Translations under genes and position numbers: made by a program
Source: an uncultured Eubacteriales bacterium
GTDB lineage: Bacteria; Bacillota; Clostridia; Christensenellales; Aristaeellaceae
DNA length: 33,235 nucleotides
Reading direction: 5' to 3'
Assembly: GCA_902793245.1 (NCBI GenBank)
Contig: CADBCX010000009.1
Location: 1-33,235, forward strand
Shown: piece after piece, positions 7,921 to 15,724 of the stretch
Layout of the letters: each line of letters opens with the position of its first letter
Numbering within the stretch: position 1 is the stretch's first letter
The notes under the pieces: model-generated
Database searches by the model: none
What the model saw: only the letters and a program-made list of their open reading frames with translations
Told to the model about the DNA's origin: nothing

Positions 7921-8764
7921 CGCGCCCCTGTCGGTACGGGGCCTGACGAAAATTTATCCCGCCTTTGAACTGCGGGACGTATCCTTTGACCTGGTGCCCG
8001 GCACCATCACCGGCTTCATCGGCCGAAACGGCGCGGGCAAGACCACCACGCTGAACTCCCTGCTGGGCTTCATCCGGCCCGATGGTGGCGAGGTGCGCTT
8101 CCACGGCCTGGACATGAAAACCAGCGCGGAGGAAATCAAGCGGCGCATCGGCTTCGTGTCGGCGGGCATGACCTATTATACCCGCAAGAAGCTGAAAACC
8201 ATCACCGACGTGACCCGCTCCTTCTATCCCACCTGGGACAACGGCGCGTACAAAAAGTATATGGCCCAATTCGGCCTGGACGAAAGCAAGACCCCCGCGG
8301 CGCTATCCAACGGCATGAAGATCAAGTACGCTTTGGCCCTGGCCCTGTCCCACGGGGCGGACCTGATGCTGCTGGACGAGCCTACCAGCGGCCTGGATCC
8401 GGTGTCGCGGGAAGAACTGATTGAAATTTTCCTCTCCCTCCGGGACGCGGGCAAGACCGTCCTGTTCTCCACCCATATCACCAGCGACCTGGACAAGTGC
8501 GCCGACCGCATCCTGTTCCTGCAAAAGGGACGGCTCACCGCCGACATGGGGCTGGAGGAATTCCGCAGCGCCTACCTGCTGGCGGAAATCCAGGGCGATC
8601 TGCCGGAAAACATCAAAGCCATTTCCCAGGGCGTGTGCCGGGTGCGGGACGGATTCACCGTGCTGCTGAACGCGGAGGACGCCAAGCGCCTGGACGTTTC
8701 CTGCCGCCCTGCCACGCTGGACGAGATCATGGTGCATCTGGACAAGGAGGAATCGGCGCAATGA
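7907..8764 (+). CDS. ABC transporter ATP-binding protein (ABC-2 exporter type)
   Basis: The cytosolic ATPase of a two-component exporter. The 285-residue protein has Walker A GRNGAGKTTT near 38-47, a signature in the degenerate form LSNGM, Walker B LMLLDEPTSGLD, and the switch His in STHITSD. The C-terminal 70 residues form an extra domain common in ABC-2 and bacitracin-type ATPases. The start overlaps the regulator gene by 14 bases, and the end overlaps the permease by four (ATGA). The substrate is unknown; peptide antibiotics or lipids are the usual cargo of such systems. Confidence 0.92.
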   Translation: MATNNAPLSVRGLTKIYPAFELRDVSFDLVPGTITGFIGRNGAGKTTTLNSLLGFIRPDGGEVRFHGLDMKTSAEEIKRRIGFVSAGMTYYTRKKLKTITDVTRSFYPTWDNGAYKKYMAQFGLDESKTPAALSNGMKIKYALALALSHGADLMLLDEPTSGLDPVSREELIEIFLSLRDAGKTVLFSTHITSDLDKCADRILFLQKGRLTADMGLEEFRSAYLLAEIQGDLPENIKAISQGVCRVRDGFTVLLNAEDAKRLDVSCRPATLDEIMVHLDKEESAQ

Positions 8765-9411
8765 AACTGCTGAAAAAAGAATTCCGGCTCTGCCTGCATC
8801 CCACCGCGCCGCTGTTTCTGGCGCTGGCCGCCATGGTGCTGATTCCCAATTATCCCTATGCCGTCAGCTTTTTCTACCTCACCCTGGGCGTGTTCTTCAT
8901 CTGCCTGACGGGGCGCGAAAACCACGACGCGGCCTTCACCTCCGCCTTGCCCGTGAACCGGAAGCAGATCGTGGAGGGGCGCATGCTGCTGGTCTGCTGC
9001 CTGGAAGCGCTGGATTTACTGGCTGTCGGCCTGATGCTGTGGGTGAAGGGCCTGATCGGGTTCACGCCCAACGAAGCGGGCATGGACGCCAACATTGCGC
9101 TGCTGGGCGAAGGCTTGATCGTGTTCGGCCTGTTCAACCTGGTTTTCTTCCCCCGCTGGTATAAGGACATCAACAAGGTGGGCGTGCCCTTCCTGGTGGG
9201 CAGCGCGGTAGTGTTCGTGTACATCCTGCTGGCGATTATCAGCACCTACGCCGTCCCCTTCGTGCGGGACTGCCTGGACACCCAGGACCCGGCTTTCCTG
9301 AAGGAAAAGCTGCTGTTCGTCGGCGCGGCGCTCCTGTTCTTCGCCGCCGCCACCTGGCTCAGCGCCCGGCTGTCCGTGAAGCGTTTTGAACAGGTGGATT
9401 TGCAGCTGTAA
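8761..9411 (+). CDS. ABC-2 type permease
   Basis: A 216-residue integral membrane protein with about six hydrophobic helices. It begins MKLLKKEFRLCLHPTAPLF, the amphipathic start common in ABC-2 membrane subunits of the PF13346 type, and carries the typical PVNRKQIVEGR loop after the second helix. The ATG at 8761 overlaps the ATPase stop (ATGA); an upstream extension of the frame runs inside the ATPase gene and is rejected. It forms the export channel with the preceding ATPase. A strong terminator follows. Confidence 0.88.
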   Translation: MKLLKKEFRLCLHPTAPLFLALAAMVLIPNYPYAVSFFYLTLGVFFICLTGRENHDAAFTSALPVNRKQIVEGRMLLVCCLEALDLLAVGLMLWVKGLIGFTPNEAGMDANIALLGEGLIVFGLFNLVFFPRWYKDINKVGVPFLVGSAVVFVYILLAIISTYAVPFVRDCLDTQDPAFLKEKLLFVGAALLFFAAATWLSARLSVKRFEQVDLQL

Positions 9412-9419
9412 AAAAGCAT

Positions 9420-9468
9420 AAAAAGCAAAGGAACCGGCGGGCGCTGCCTGCCGGTTTTCCTGCTTTTT
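9420..9468. terminator. Bidirectional terminator
   Basis: AAAAAGCA (9420-9427) pairs with TGCTTTTT (9461-9468), and the stem goes on through GGAA/TTCC and ACCGGC/GCCGGT. Both strands end in a U run, so it can close the XRE-ABC operon on the plus strand and the ABC exporter operon on the minus strand. Confidence 0.85.
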
Positions 9469-9530
9469 ATCAATTTTATTATACTGTATAGCGTCCAGGT
9501 ATTGAATCTTTCTGGGTTGGGCGGGCACAT

Positions 9531-11300
9531 TTACGCCGCGAACTGGCTGTTGTACAGCTTGGCGTAGAAGCCGTCCTTGGCCAGCAGGGCTTCGTGGTTG
9601 CCCTGCTCGATGATGTGGCCGTCCCGCATGACCAGGATCACGTCGGCCTCCCGGATGGTGCTCAGGCGGTGGGCCACGATGAAGGTGGTGCGGCCCTGCA
9701 TCATGGTGGTGAACGCCTTTTGAATCCGGATCTCCGTGCGGGTGTCGATGGAGGAGGTGGCCTCGTCCAGAATCAGCATGGGCGGCAGGCAGAGCATGAT
9801 GCGGGCGATGCACAAAAGCTGCTTCTGGCCCTGGGACAGTTGCCCGCCGTCCTCGCCGATGAACGTGTCGTAGCCGCTCGGCAGGCGCTTGATGAAGCTG
9901 TGGGCGTGGGCGGACTTGCAGGCGGCGACGATTTCTTCCTCCGTTGCGTCGGGCTTGCCTAAAATCAGGTTGTCCCGCACCGTGCCCGCTTTCAGCCAGG
10001 TTTCCTGCAACACCATGCCGTAATTGGCCCGCAGGCTCCGGCGGGTAATACGCCGGATGTCGGTGCCCTCCACGGCAATGGCGCCTTTGTCCACGTCGTA
10101 GAAGCGCATGATCAGGTTAATGAGGGTGGTCTTCCCGCAGCCGGTGGGGCCGACGATGGCGATGCGCTGGCCGGGCTTTACATGCAGGTTCAAGCGCTCA
10201 ATCAGGGGCTTGTCCGGGGTGTAAGCGAAATACACGTCGTCCAGGTCCACCTGGCCCTTAGCTTCGGCCAGCACCCGGGCGTCCTGCACATCGGGGGTTT
10301 GCGCGGGCTCCGCAATCAGCTTGAAAATGCGGGCGGCGCAGGCCAGGGCGTTTTGCAGTTCCGTCACCACGCCGCTGATTTCGTTGAAGGGCTTGGTGTA
10401 CTGGTTGGCGTAGGACAGCAGCGCCGACAGGCTGCCCACGGTGAAGGGAGCCGCCGTGCCCGCGGTGGTCACGCACACCAGCGCGCCGGACAGCGCCACG
10501 GCGGCATAGACCACGTTGTTCACGAACCGGGTGCAAGGGTTGGTCAACGACGAATAGAAAATGGCTTTCAGGGAGCATTTCTCCAGCCGTTCATTGATCC
10601 CGTCAAACTTCTCCACGCTCTTTTCTTCCTGCCCGAAGGCCTTCACCACCTTCTGGTTCCCCAGCATTTCGTCGATGAAGGCGGTCTGCTCGCCCCGGGT
10701 TTCGCTCTGCTGCTTGAAGAAGGAATAGGTGTGGGTGGCGATGAACCGGGCCACCACAAAGCTCAGCGGCGTCAGCAGCACCACCACCGCGGCGATGCCG
10801 GGCCGGATGGACACCATGAAGCCCAGGGTGCCCAGGATGGTGGCCGCGCCGGTGAACAATTGGGTAAAGCCCAGCAGCAGGCCGTCGGCGAACTGATCCA
10901 CGTCGGCAATCACCTGGCTGACCACGCTGCCCACGGGATGGGAATCAATGTAACTGAGGGGCAGAATCTGCAAGCGCCGGAACGCCTGATCCCGCACGTC
11001 CCGCACCACCTGGTAGGTGATCTTGTTGTTGATGCTGTTCACCAGCCATTGCACCGCCGCCGTCGCCGCCACGATCACGCCGATGCGCAGGAGCAGCGGC
11101 AGGATGGCGGCAAAGTCCACCTTTCCGGGGCCGATAATGTGGTCGATGGCCCGGCCGATGAGCACCGGCACGTACAGGGTCAGCGCCACGATCATGGCGG
11201 ACAGCAGGATGGACAGCGCCACCAGCGCCCAGTAGGGCTTCAAATATTTCAGCACCTTTTTCAGGGTGCCTTTTTCGGCTTTCTGAACTTTCTTGCTCAT
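9531..11300 (-). CDS. Heterodimeric ABC exporter half, consensus ATPase site subunit
   Basis: A 589-residue half-transporter. Its N-terminal six-helix type I exporter domain (about 20-320) is followed by a nucleotide-binding domain with Walker A GPTGCGKTT, signature LSQGQ, Walker B MLILDEATSSID with a normal catalytic Glu, and switch His in VAHRLST. The start overlaps the end of the upstream partner gene by four bases. It pairs with the degenerate subunit encoded by 11297-13021 in a TM287/288- or LmrCD-like dimer. Drugs, lipids or peptides are possible cargo; the sequence does not decide. Confidence 0.93.
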   Translation of the reverse strand: MSKKVQKAEKGTLKKVLKYLKPYWALVALSILLSAMIVALTLYVPVLIGRAIDHIIGPGKVDFAAILPLLLRIGVIVAATAAVQWLVNSINNKITYQVVRDVRDQAFRRLQILPLSYIDSHPVGSVVSQVIADVDQFADGLLLGFTQLFTGAATILGTLGFMVSIRPGIAAVVVLLTPLSFVVARFIATHTYSFFKQQSETRGEQTAFIDEMLGNQKVVKAFGQEEKSVEKFDGINERLEKCSLKAIFYSSLTNPCTRFVNNVVYAAVALSGALVCVTTAGTAAPFTVGSLSALLSYANQYTKPFNEISGVVTELQNALACAARIFKLIAEPAQTPDVQDARVLAEAKGQVDLDDVYFAYTPDKPLIERLNLHVKPGQRIAIVGPTGCGKTTLINLIMRFYDVDKGAIAVEGTDIRRITRRSLRANYGMVLQETWLKAGTVRDNLILGKPDATEEEIVAACKSAHAHSFIKRLPSGYDTFIGEDGGQLSQGQKQLLCIARIMLCLPPMLILDEATSSIDTRTEIRIQKAFTTMMQGRTTFIVAHRLSTIREADVILVMRDGHIIEQGNHEALLAKDGFYAKLYNSQFAA

Positions 11301-13021
11301 GCCCGCGCCGCCTCCTTTTTGAACTGGGAATCGTAGATTTCCCGGTACACCGGGCAGGTTTCCAGCAGATCCAGGTGCGTGCCCACGCCCACGGCCCGGC
11401 CGTCGTCCAGCACCACGATCTGGTCGGCGTGCTGGATGGAGGAGGTGCGCTGGGACACGATGAACACCGTGGGCCTGCCGTCCATTTCCCGGAGGGCCTT
11501 GCGCAGCGCTGCGTCGGTGGCGAAGTCCAGGGCGGAGGAGGAGTCGTCCAGAATCAGGATGTCGGGCCTCCGCACCAGCGCCCGGGCGATGGTGAGCCGC
11601 TGCCGCTGCCCCCCGGACAGGTTGCGGCCCGCCTGCTCGATCCTGGCGTCCAGGCCGCCCTTGGACACCACCACGTCCTCCGCCTGGGCGATGCGCACGG
11701 CCTGCATGATCTCCTCGTCGGTGGCGGCTTCATTGCCCCATTGCAGGTTTTCCCGGATGGTGCCCTGGAACAGCACCGCCTTTTGCGGCACGATGCCGAT
11801 GCGGGCGCGGAGGGCTTCCGGCTCCATGGCGCGAACGTCGATGCCGTCCACCAGCACCTGGCCTTCGGTGGCTTCATAAAACCTGGGAATCAGGTTGACG
11901 AAGGTGGACTTGCCGCTGCCCGTGCCGCCGATGACGCCGACAGTCTCGCCGGGCAGGACGGACAGGCTCACATCCGTCAGGGATGCGTCGGCCCCTTCGC
12001 TGTAGCGGATGCCCGCATGGATGAACTGGACGCGGTATTTGCCATCGCCCTTGGGCAAGTCCCGCTTCACCGGCTCCCCGGCGGGCATGTCCAGGACATT
12101 CTGGATACGCTTGGCGCAGGCTACGGATTTCGTAATATTGATAATCAGGTTCGCCAGCTTGATGAGTTCCACCAGAATCTGGCTCATATAGTTATACAAC
12201 GCCACCACCGCCCCCTGGGTGATGATGCCCGCCTCCACCCGGACGGCCCCGGTGTGAATGAGGAACAGAATCGCCAGGTTGATGATCACGTAAGTGACCG
12301 GGTTCATGAGGGCGGAAATGCGGCCCACGTACTTCTGCATGGCGGTCAGCGCTTCGTTCTTTTCCTCGAAAGCGGCGATTTCCGTGTCCTCCTTGCCGAA
12401 GGCCCGCAGCACCCTTGCGCCGGTGAGGTTCTCCCGGGTCGCGCCCAGCACCTTGTCCAGCAGCCCCTGCACCTTCCGGTACAGGGGGATGCTGGCCAGC
12501 ATGATGCCAAACACCACCACGGACAGCGCCGGAATCGCCGCCACGAACCACACGGCGGCTTTCGCGTCGATGGTAAACGCCATGATCATGGCCCCGAACA
12601 CCACGAAGGGCGAGCGCAGCAGCAGCCGCAGCGCCAGGTTCAGCCCCGTCTGCACCTGGTTCATGTCGCTGGTCATGCGGGTGATGAGGGTGGAAATGCC
12701 CACTTTATCCAGCGTCTGGTAGGAAAAGCCCTGGATGCGGCTGTACAGCGCGTGGCGGAGCTTCTTCACGAAGCCCACCGACGCCTTCGCGGCAAAGTAC
12801 TGGGCCGTGACAGAGCACAAAAGGCCCACCAGGCCCAGCGCCACCAGCACCAGGCACATGAGCCAGATATAGTCCCTGTCCTGGTTGCCGATGCCCCGGT
12901 CAATGATGGCAGCCACCACCAGCGGCACGATCAGCTCAAACCCCGCCTCCAGCAGCTTGAACAGCGGGCCCAGGATGCTTTCCTTCCGGTATTCTCGAAG
13001 ATAAACGAACAGTCTTTTCAT
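11297..13021 (-). CDS. Heterodimeric ABC exporter half, degenerate ATPase site subunit
   Basis: A 574-residue half-transporter: six-helix membrane domain (about 15-300), then a nucleotide-binding domain with Walker A GGTGSGKST and a consensus LSGGQ signature. Walker B reads LILDDSSSALD, with Asp for the catalytic Glu, and the switch region is VSQRTSS, with Gln for His. These two changes mark the non-hydrolysing site of heterodimeric exporters. The partner supplies a normal Glu and His but a slightly altered signature LSQGQ, as expected for asymmetry. It is the first gene of the two-gene minus-strand operon. Confidence 0.93.
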   Translation of the reverse strand: MKRLFVYLREYRKESILGPLFKLLEAGFELIVPLVVAAIIDRGIGNQDRDYIWLMCLVLVALGLVGLLCSVTAQYFAAKASVGFVKKLRHALYSRIQGFSYQTLDKVGISTLITRMTSDMNQVQTGLNLALRLLLRSPFVVFGAMIMAFTIDAKAAVWFVAAIPALSVVVFGIMLASIPLYRKVQGLLDKVLGATRENLTGARVLRAFGKEDTEIAAFEEKNEALTAMQKYVGRISALMNPVTYVIINLAILFLIHTGAVRVEAGIITQGAVVALYNYMSQILVELIKLANLIINITKSVACAKRIQNVLDMPAGEPVKRDLPKGDGKYRVQFIHAGIRYSEGADASLTDVSLSVLPGETVGVIGGTGSGKSTFVNLIPRFYEATEGQVLVDGIDVRAMEPEALRARIGIVPQKAVLFQGTIRENLQWGNEAATDEEIMQAVRIAQAEDVVVSKGGLDARIEQAGRNLSGGQRQRLTIARALVRRPDILILDDSSSALDFATDAALRKALREMDGRPTVFIVSQRTSSIQHADQIVVLDDGRAVGVGTHLDLLETCPVYREIYDSQFKKEAARA

Positions 13022-13069
13022 TTTTCCCCCGTTATGTGCTTACAGTTGCTGTTTCATCGTTCTGTTTCT

Positions 13070-13099
13070 ATCATACCACAGAAAACGCCGCGGTGTCCA
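13070..13099 (-). promoter_or_regulatory. Possible promoter for the ABC exporter operon
   Basis: On the minus strand TGGACA (13094-13099) and TATGAT (13070-13075) are 18 bases apart, about 50 bases before the ATG at 13021. The -10 is good and the -35 moderate. Confidence 0.5.
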
Positions 13100-13176
13100 C
13101 AGTGTTTTTCACCGCTCCGAGGCTGTGCCAAACAGCGAAAGATGAAGGAAAACCATTTGAGTGAACCGCCAGTTCA

Positions 13177-13205
13177 TTGTGTATTTGGCAGAAATATGGT
13201 ATACT
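13177..13205 (+). promoter_or_regulatory. Promoter for the macrodomain gene
   Basis: TTGTGT (13177-13182) and TATACT (13200-13205) are separated by 17 bases. AAGGAGG follows at 13241-13247 and the ATG at 13255. Confidence 0.6.
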
Positions 13206-13254
13206 TTTTCCGATCCATTTTCCCATATCATCAAACCGCGAAGGAGGCAGTCAG

Positions 13255-13698
13255 ATGACGTATACTGAAAAACAGCAGGATCTTTTCGCTTGTCCGAACG
13301 AGTATTATCTGGCTCATTGCATCAGTGCGGATTTTAACATGGGCCGCGGCATCGTGACCGAGTTCAACAAACGCTTTTTCCTGGGCAGTAAGCTGCGCAC
13401 CTTCCATCCGGGCTATCTTCGCCAATGGCAGGAAAGCGGCATGGAATACGATTGCCTGATCTGCGGCCGGGTCATCAACCTGATCACCAAAGAAAAATAC
13501 TCCCATAAGCCCACCTACGACTCCCTCCGGGGCGCATTGCAGCGTATGAAGGAAGAATGCCGCCTGAACGGCATCCGGAAGGTTGCCATGCCGCTGATCG
13601 GATGCGGCCTGGATAAGCTGGAATGGGAACAGGTTTCAGCAATCATCCGGGAAGTGTTTGCCGATACGGATATGGATATCCTCGTCTGCATTCGATAA
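13255..13698 (+). CDS. TARG1/OARD1-like macrodomain ADP-ribose hydrolase
   Basis: A 147-residue stand-alone macrodomain. It follows the human TARG1 pattern closely: LFACPNEYYLAHCISADFNMGRG for ADP-ribose binding, INLITKEKYSHKPTYDSLRG, and MPLIGCGLDKLEWEQVS. Lys79 and Asp120 align with the catalytic Lys84 and Asp125 of TARG1 (recalled sequence), which remove ADP-ribose from Glu or Asp side chains and deacylate O-acetyl-ADP-ribose. Length is nearly the same as TARG1. The start is fixed by AAGGAGG seven bases upstream; a longer frame from 13177 overlaps the promoter. It is a single gene with its own promoter, and no DarT-type toxin is next to it. Family call is firm; the physiological substrate is unknown. 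Confidence 0.88.
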   Translation: MTYTEKQQDLFACPNEYYLAHCISADFNMGRGIVTEFNKRFFLGSKLRTFHPGYLRQWQESGMEYDCLICGRVINLITKEKYSHKPTYDSLRGALQRMKEECRLNGIRKVAMPLIGCGLDKLEWEQVSAIIREVFADTDMDILVCIR

Positions 13699-13757
13699 AA
13701 GAATAAGAACAGCCAAAAAGCTTTTCACCGGCAGAAGAGGGCATTTCGGCTGATCTC

Positions 13758-13801
13758 AGCCCGGACATGATAACCGCAACAGGCGGTCGGTTGTCCGGGC
13801 T
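13758..13801 (+). other. Long hairpin after the macrodomain gene
   Basis: AGCCCGGACA (13758-13767) pairs perfectly with TGTCCGGGCT (13792-13801), and the loop holds a smaller ACCGC/GCGGT hairpin. There is no U run after it, so it is either a terminator without a tail or a structured leader for the hexosaminidase gene. The rest of 13699-13915 shows no gene. Confidence 0.5.
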
Positions 13802-13915
13802 TCGTCCCTGAGCCCACATCTGGCGATATTAAACCGTTGTCTCTTGTTTTTTTATCCTTTGCAGCATGACTGGCAGGGCACAGAATCAATCAACGCCAAA
13901 AAGGAGATGGATGGG

Positions 13916-15712
13916 ATGCCGTTTGAAGAAATGGAGATTTCACATATTCGGAACGTGGCGGAGTCCGTGGCCTGGACGCAGCTGCCCTTTCCGGTTCACG
14001 CCGTACACGGCGCCGGCCTGTCGGTGGATTGGGACGGAGCCGATGCGGCTGTGGCGGCGGAAGATAAATGCGCTTTGTGCCGCGGTTTTTTCCTGCTCGC
14101 CCGGGCCGTGAAGGAAGGAAAAACCTCGCTGCATATTTCCGAAAAGCGTCATTTTGCCCACTGCGGGGCCATGCTGGATATGTCCCGCAACCGGGTCATG
14201 ACCGTGAAAGCGGTAAAGCACTGGATTGACAAGCAGGCGGCGCTGGGCCTGAACCTGCTGATGCTGTATACGGAAGATACCTACGAAATCCCCGAGTATC
14301 CTTACTTTGGCTATCTGCGCGGGCGGTACAGCAAAGAGGAACTGAAGGAGATTGACGATTACGCTTTCTCCCTGGACGTGGAGCTGGTGCCCTGCGTGCA
14401 GACCCTGGCCCACCTGAAAAACTTCCTGCAATGGCCCGCCTCCGCCCCCCTGCGGGACCAGCCGGACATCCTGCTGATCGACAGCGAGGAAACCTATGCG
14501 TTCCTGGACGCGGCGATTCGCTCCCTGTCCCAGTGCTTCCGGTCCCGCCGCATCCACATCGGCATGGACGAGGCCCACGGCGTGGGGCTGGGGAACTACC
14601 TGCTCAGGCACGGCTACGTGAACCGCTTTGACCTGCTGAACCGCCACCTGGCCCGGGTGAAAGCGCTGTGCGATCAATACGGCTTCCAGCCCATGATGTG
14701 GAGCGACATGTTCTTCCGCCTGGGCTCGAAGAACAACGCCTACTACGACCCGGACAATCATGTGCCGGACGATGTGATCGCCGCGCTGCCGCAGGTGGAA
14801 ATGGTCTACTGGGACTATTACCATAACGACGAAGCCTTCTATGAACGGATGCTGGAGGAACATCAGCGCATGGGCCGGGGCACCGTGTTTGCGGGCGGCG
14901 TGTGGACCTGGAGCGGCTTTCTGCCCAACCGGGAACGCACAGTACGTTCCATGGAGCCCGCGCTTCGCGTCAGCGCGCGGATGGGCCTGGACACGGTGTT
15001 CGCAACATTCTGGGGCGACGACGGCGCGGAAACGGATTACCTGATGGCCATGGACCGGCTGGCGATGTTCTCCGAAGCCTGCTGGCAGGGAGAAAGCTTT
15101 GACCTGAACGAATGTGAAGCCATGGGGAAGTGCGTGACCGGGCTGCCGGCCGCGCTGCGGAATGCCTACGACGCCTTCTATGCCGACGATGATACCCGCA
15201 GCACCGCCAAAACCCTGATCTGGTGCGACCCGCTGTATCCCTGCGGCGTCAGTGAGGAGCAGATGCAGATCCTGTACGACGCGGCGGAAAAGGCGATTCA
15301 GACGCTGATCCCGGTATCCGCCCGGATGGAGCTCCACTACGCCGCGAAGCTGTTCATTGTCCTGCGGAAGAAGATTGAACTGATTCGCGGCATTCGTTCC
15401 GCTTATGCCAGCAAGGACATGAAAGCCCTGAATCATATCACGGAGCATGAATGTCCCGACACCATGAAAGCATACGATGATTTGATGAACATCCATCGCA
15501 TCATGTGGGAGACCACCAGCAAGCGCCAGGGCTGGGAAGTGCTGGCCCTGCGGTACGGCGCCGCCATCGGCAGGCTGCAGGACGTGAAATGCGAACTGAA
15601 CGACTTCTGCGGCGGCATGCGCAAGAGCATCCCCGAGCTGGATGAGCCCCCGCTGCCGGACGGCAAGGGCTTCACCTATGACCGGACTTCCACCCCTTCG
15701 GCGAAAACCTGA
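13916..15712 (+). CDS. GH20 beta-N-acetylhexosaminidase-like enzyme, cytosolic
   Basis: Releases terminal GlcNAc or GalNAc from glycans by the substrate-assisted GH20 mechanism, by family inference. The 598-residue protein has an N-terminal GH20b-like domain (about 1-80), then the TIM barrel: RHFAHCGAMLDMSRN, LGLNLLMLYTEDTYEIP, and the catalytic pair Asp218-Glu219 in HIGMDEAHG. WDYYHND and GVWTWSGF supply the barrel's later Trp residues. About 200 C-terminal helical residues follow. No signal peptide is present, so it acts on imported oligosaccharides. I chose the ATG at 13916 because AAGGAG lies nine bases upstream; a TTG at 13844 gives 24 more residues without a site. An acetyltransferase gene follows after 12 bases. 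Confidence 0.85.
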   Translation: MPFEEMEISHIRNVAESVAWTQLPFPVHAVHGAGLSVDWDGADAAVAAEDKCALCRGFFLLARAVKEGKTSLHISEKRHFAHCGAMLDMSRNRVMTVKAVKHWIDKQAALGLNLLMLYTEDTYEIPEYPYFGYLRGRYSKEELKEIDDYAFSLDVELVPCVQTLAHLKNFLQWPASAPLRDQPDILLIDSEETYAFLDAAIRSLSQCFRSRRIHIGMDEAHGVGLGNYLLRHGYVNRFDLLNRHLARVKALCDQYGFQPMMWSDMFFRLGSKNNAYYDPDNHVPDDVIAALPQVEMVYWDYYHNDEAFYERMLEEHQRMGRGTVFAGGVWTWSGFLPNRERTVRSMEPALRVSARMGLDTVFATFWGDDGAETDYLMAMDRLAMFSEACWQGESFDLNECEAMGKCVTGLPAALRNAYDAFYADDDTRSTAKTLIWCDPLYPCGVSEEQMQILYDAAEKAIQTLIPVSARMELHYAAKLFIVLRKKIELIRGIRSAYASKDMKALNHITEHECPDTMKAYDDLMNIHRIMWETTSKRQGWEVLALRYGAAIGRLQDVKCELNDFCGGMRKSIPELDEPPLPDGKGFTYDRTSTPSAKT

Positions 15713-15724
15713 CAGGAGAAGCGC

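Noticed and set aside
11375..13258. 627-codon open frame on the plus strand
   Set aside because: Antisense to the ABC exporter subunit, with His/Gln/Gly/Arg-rich composition and no recognisable domain; a shadow of GC-rich coding on the other strand.
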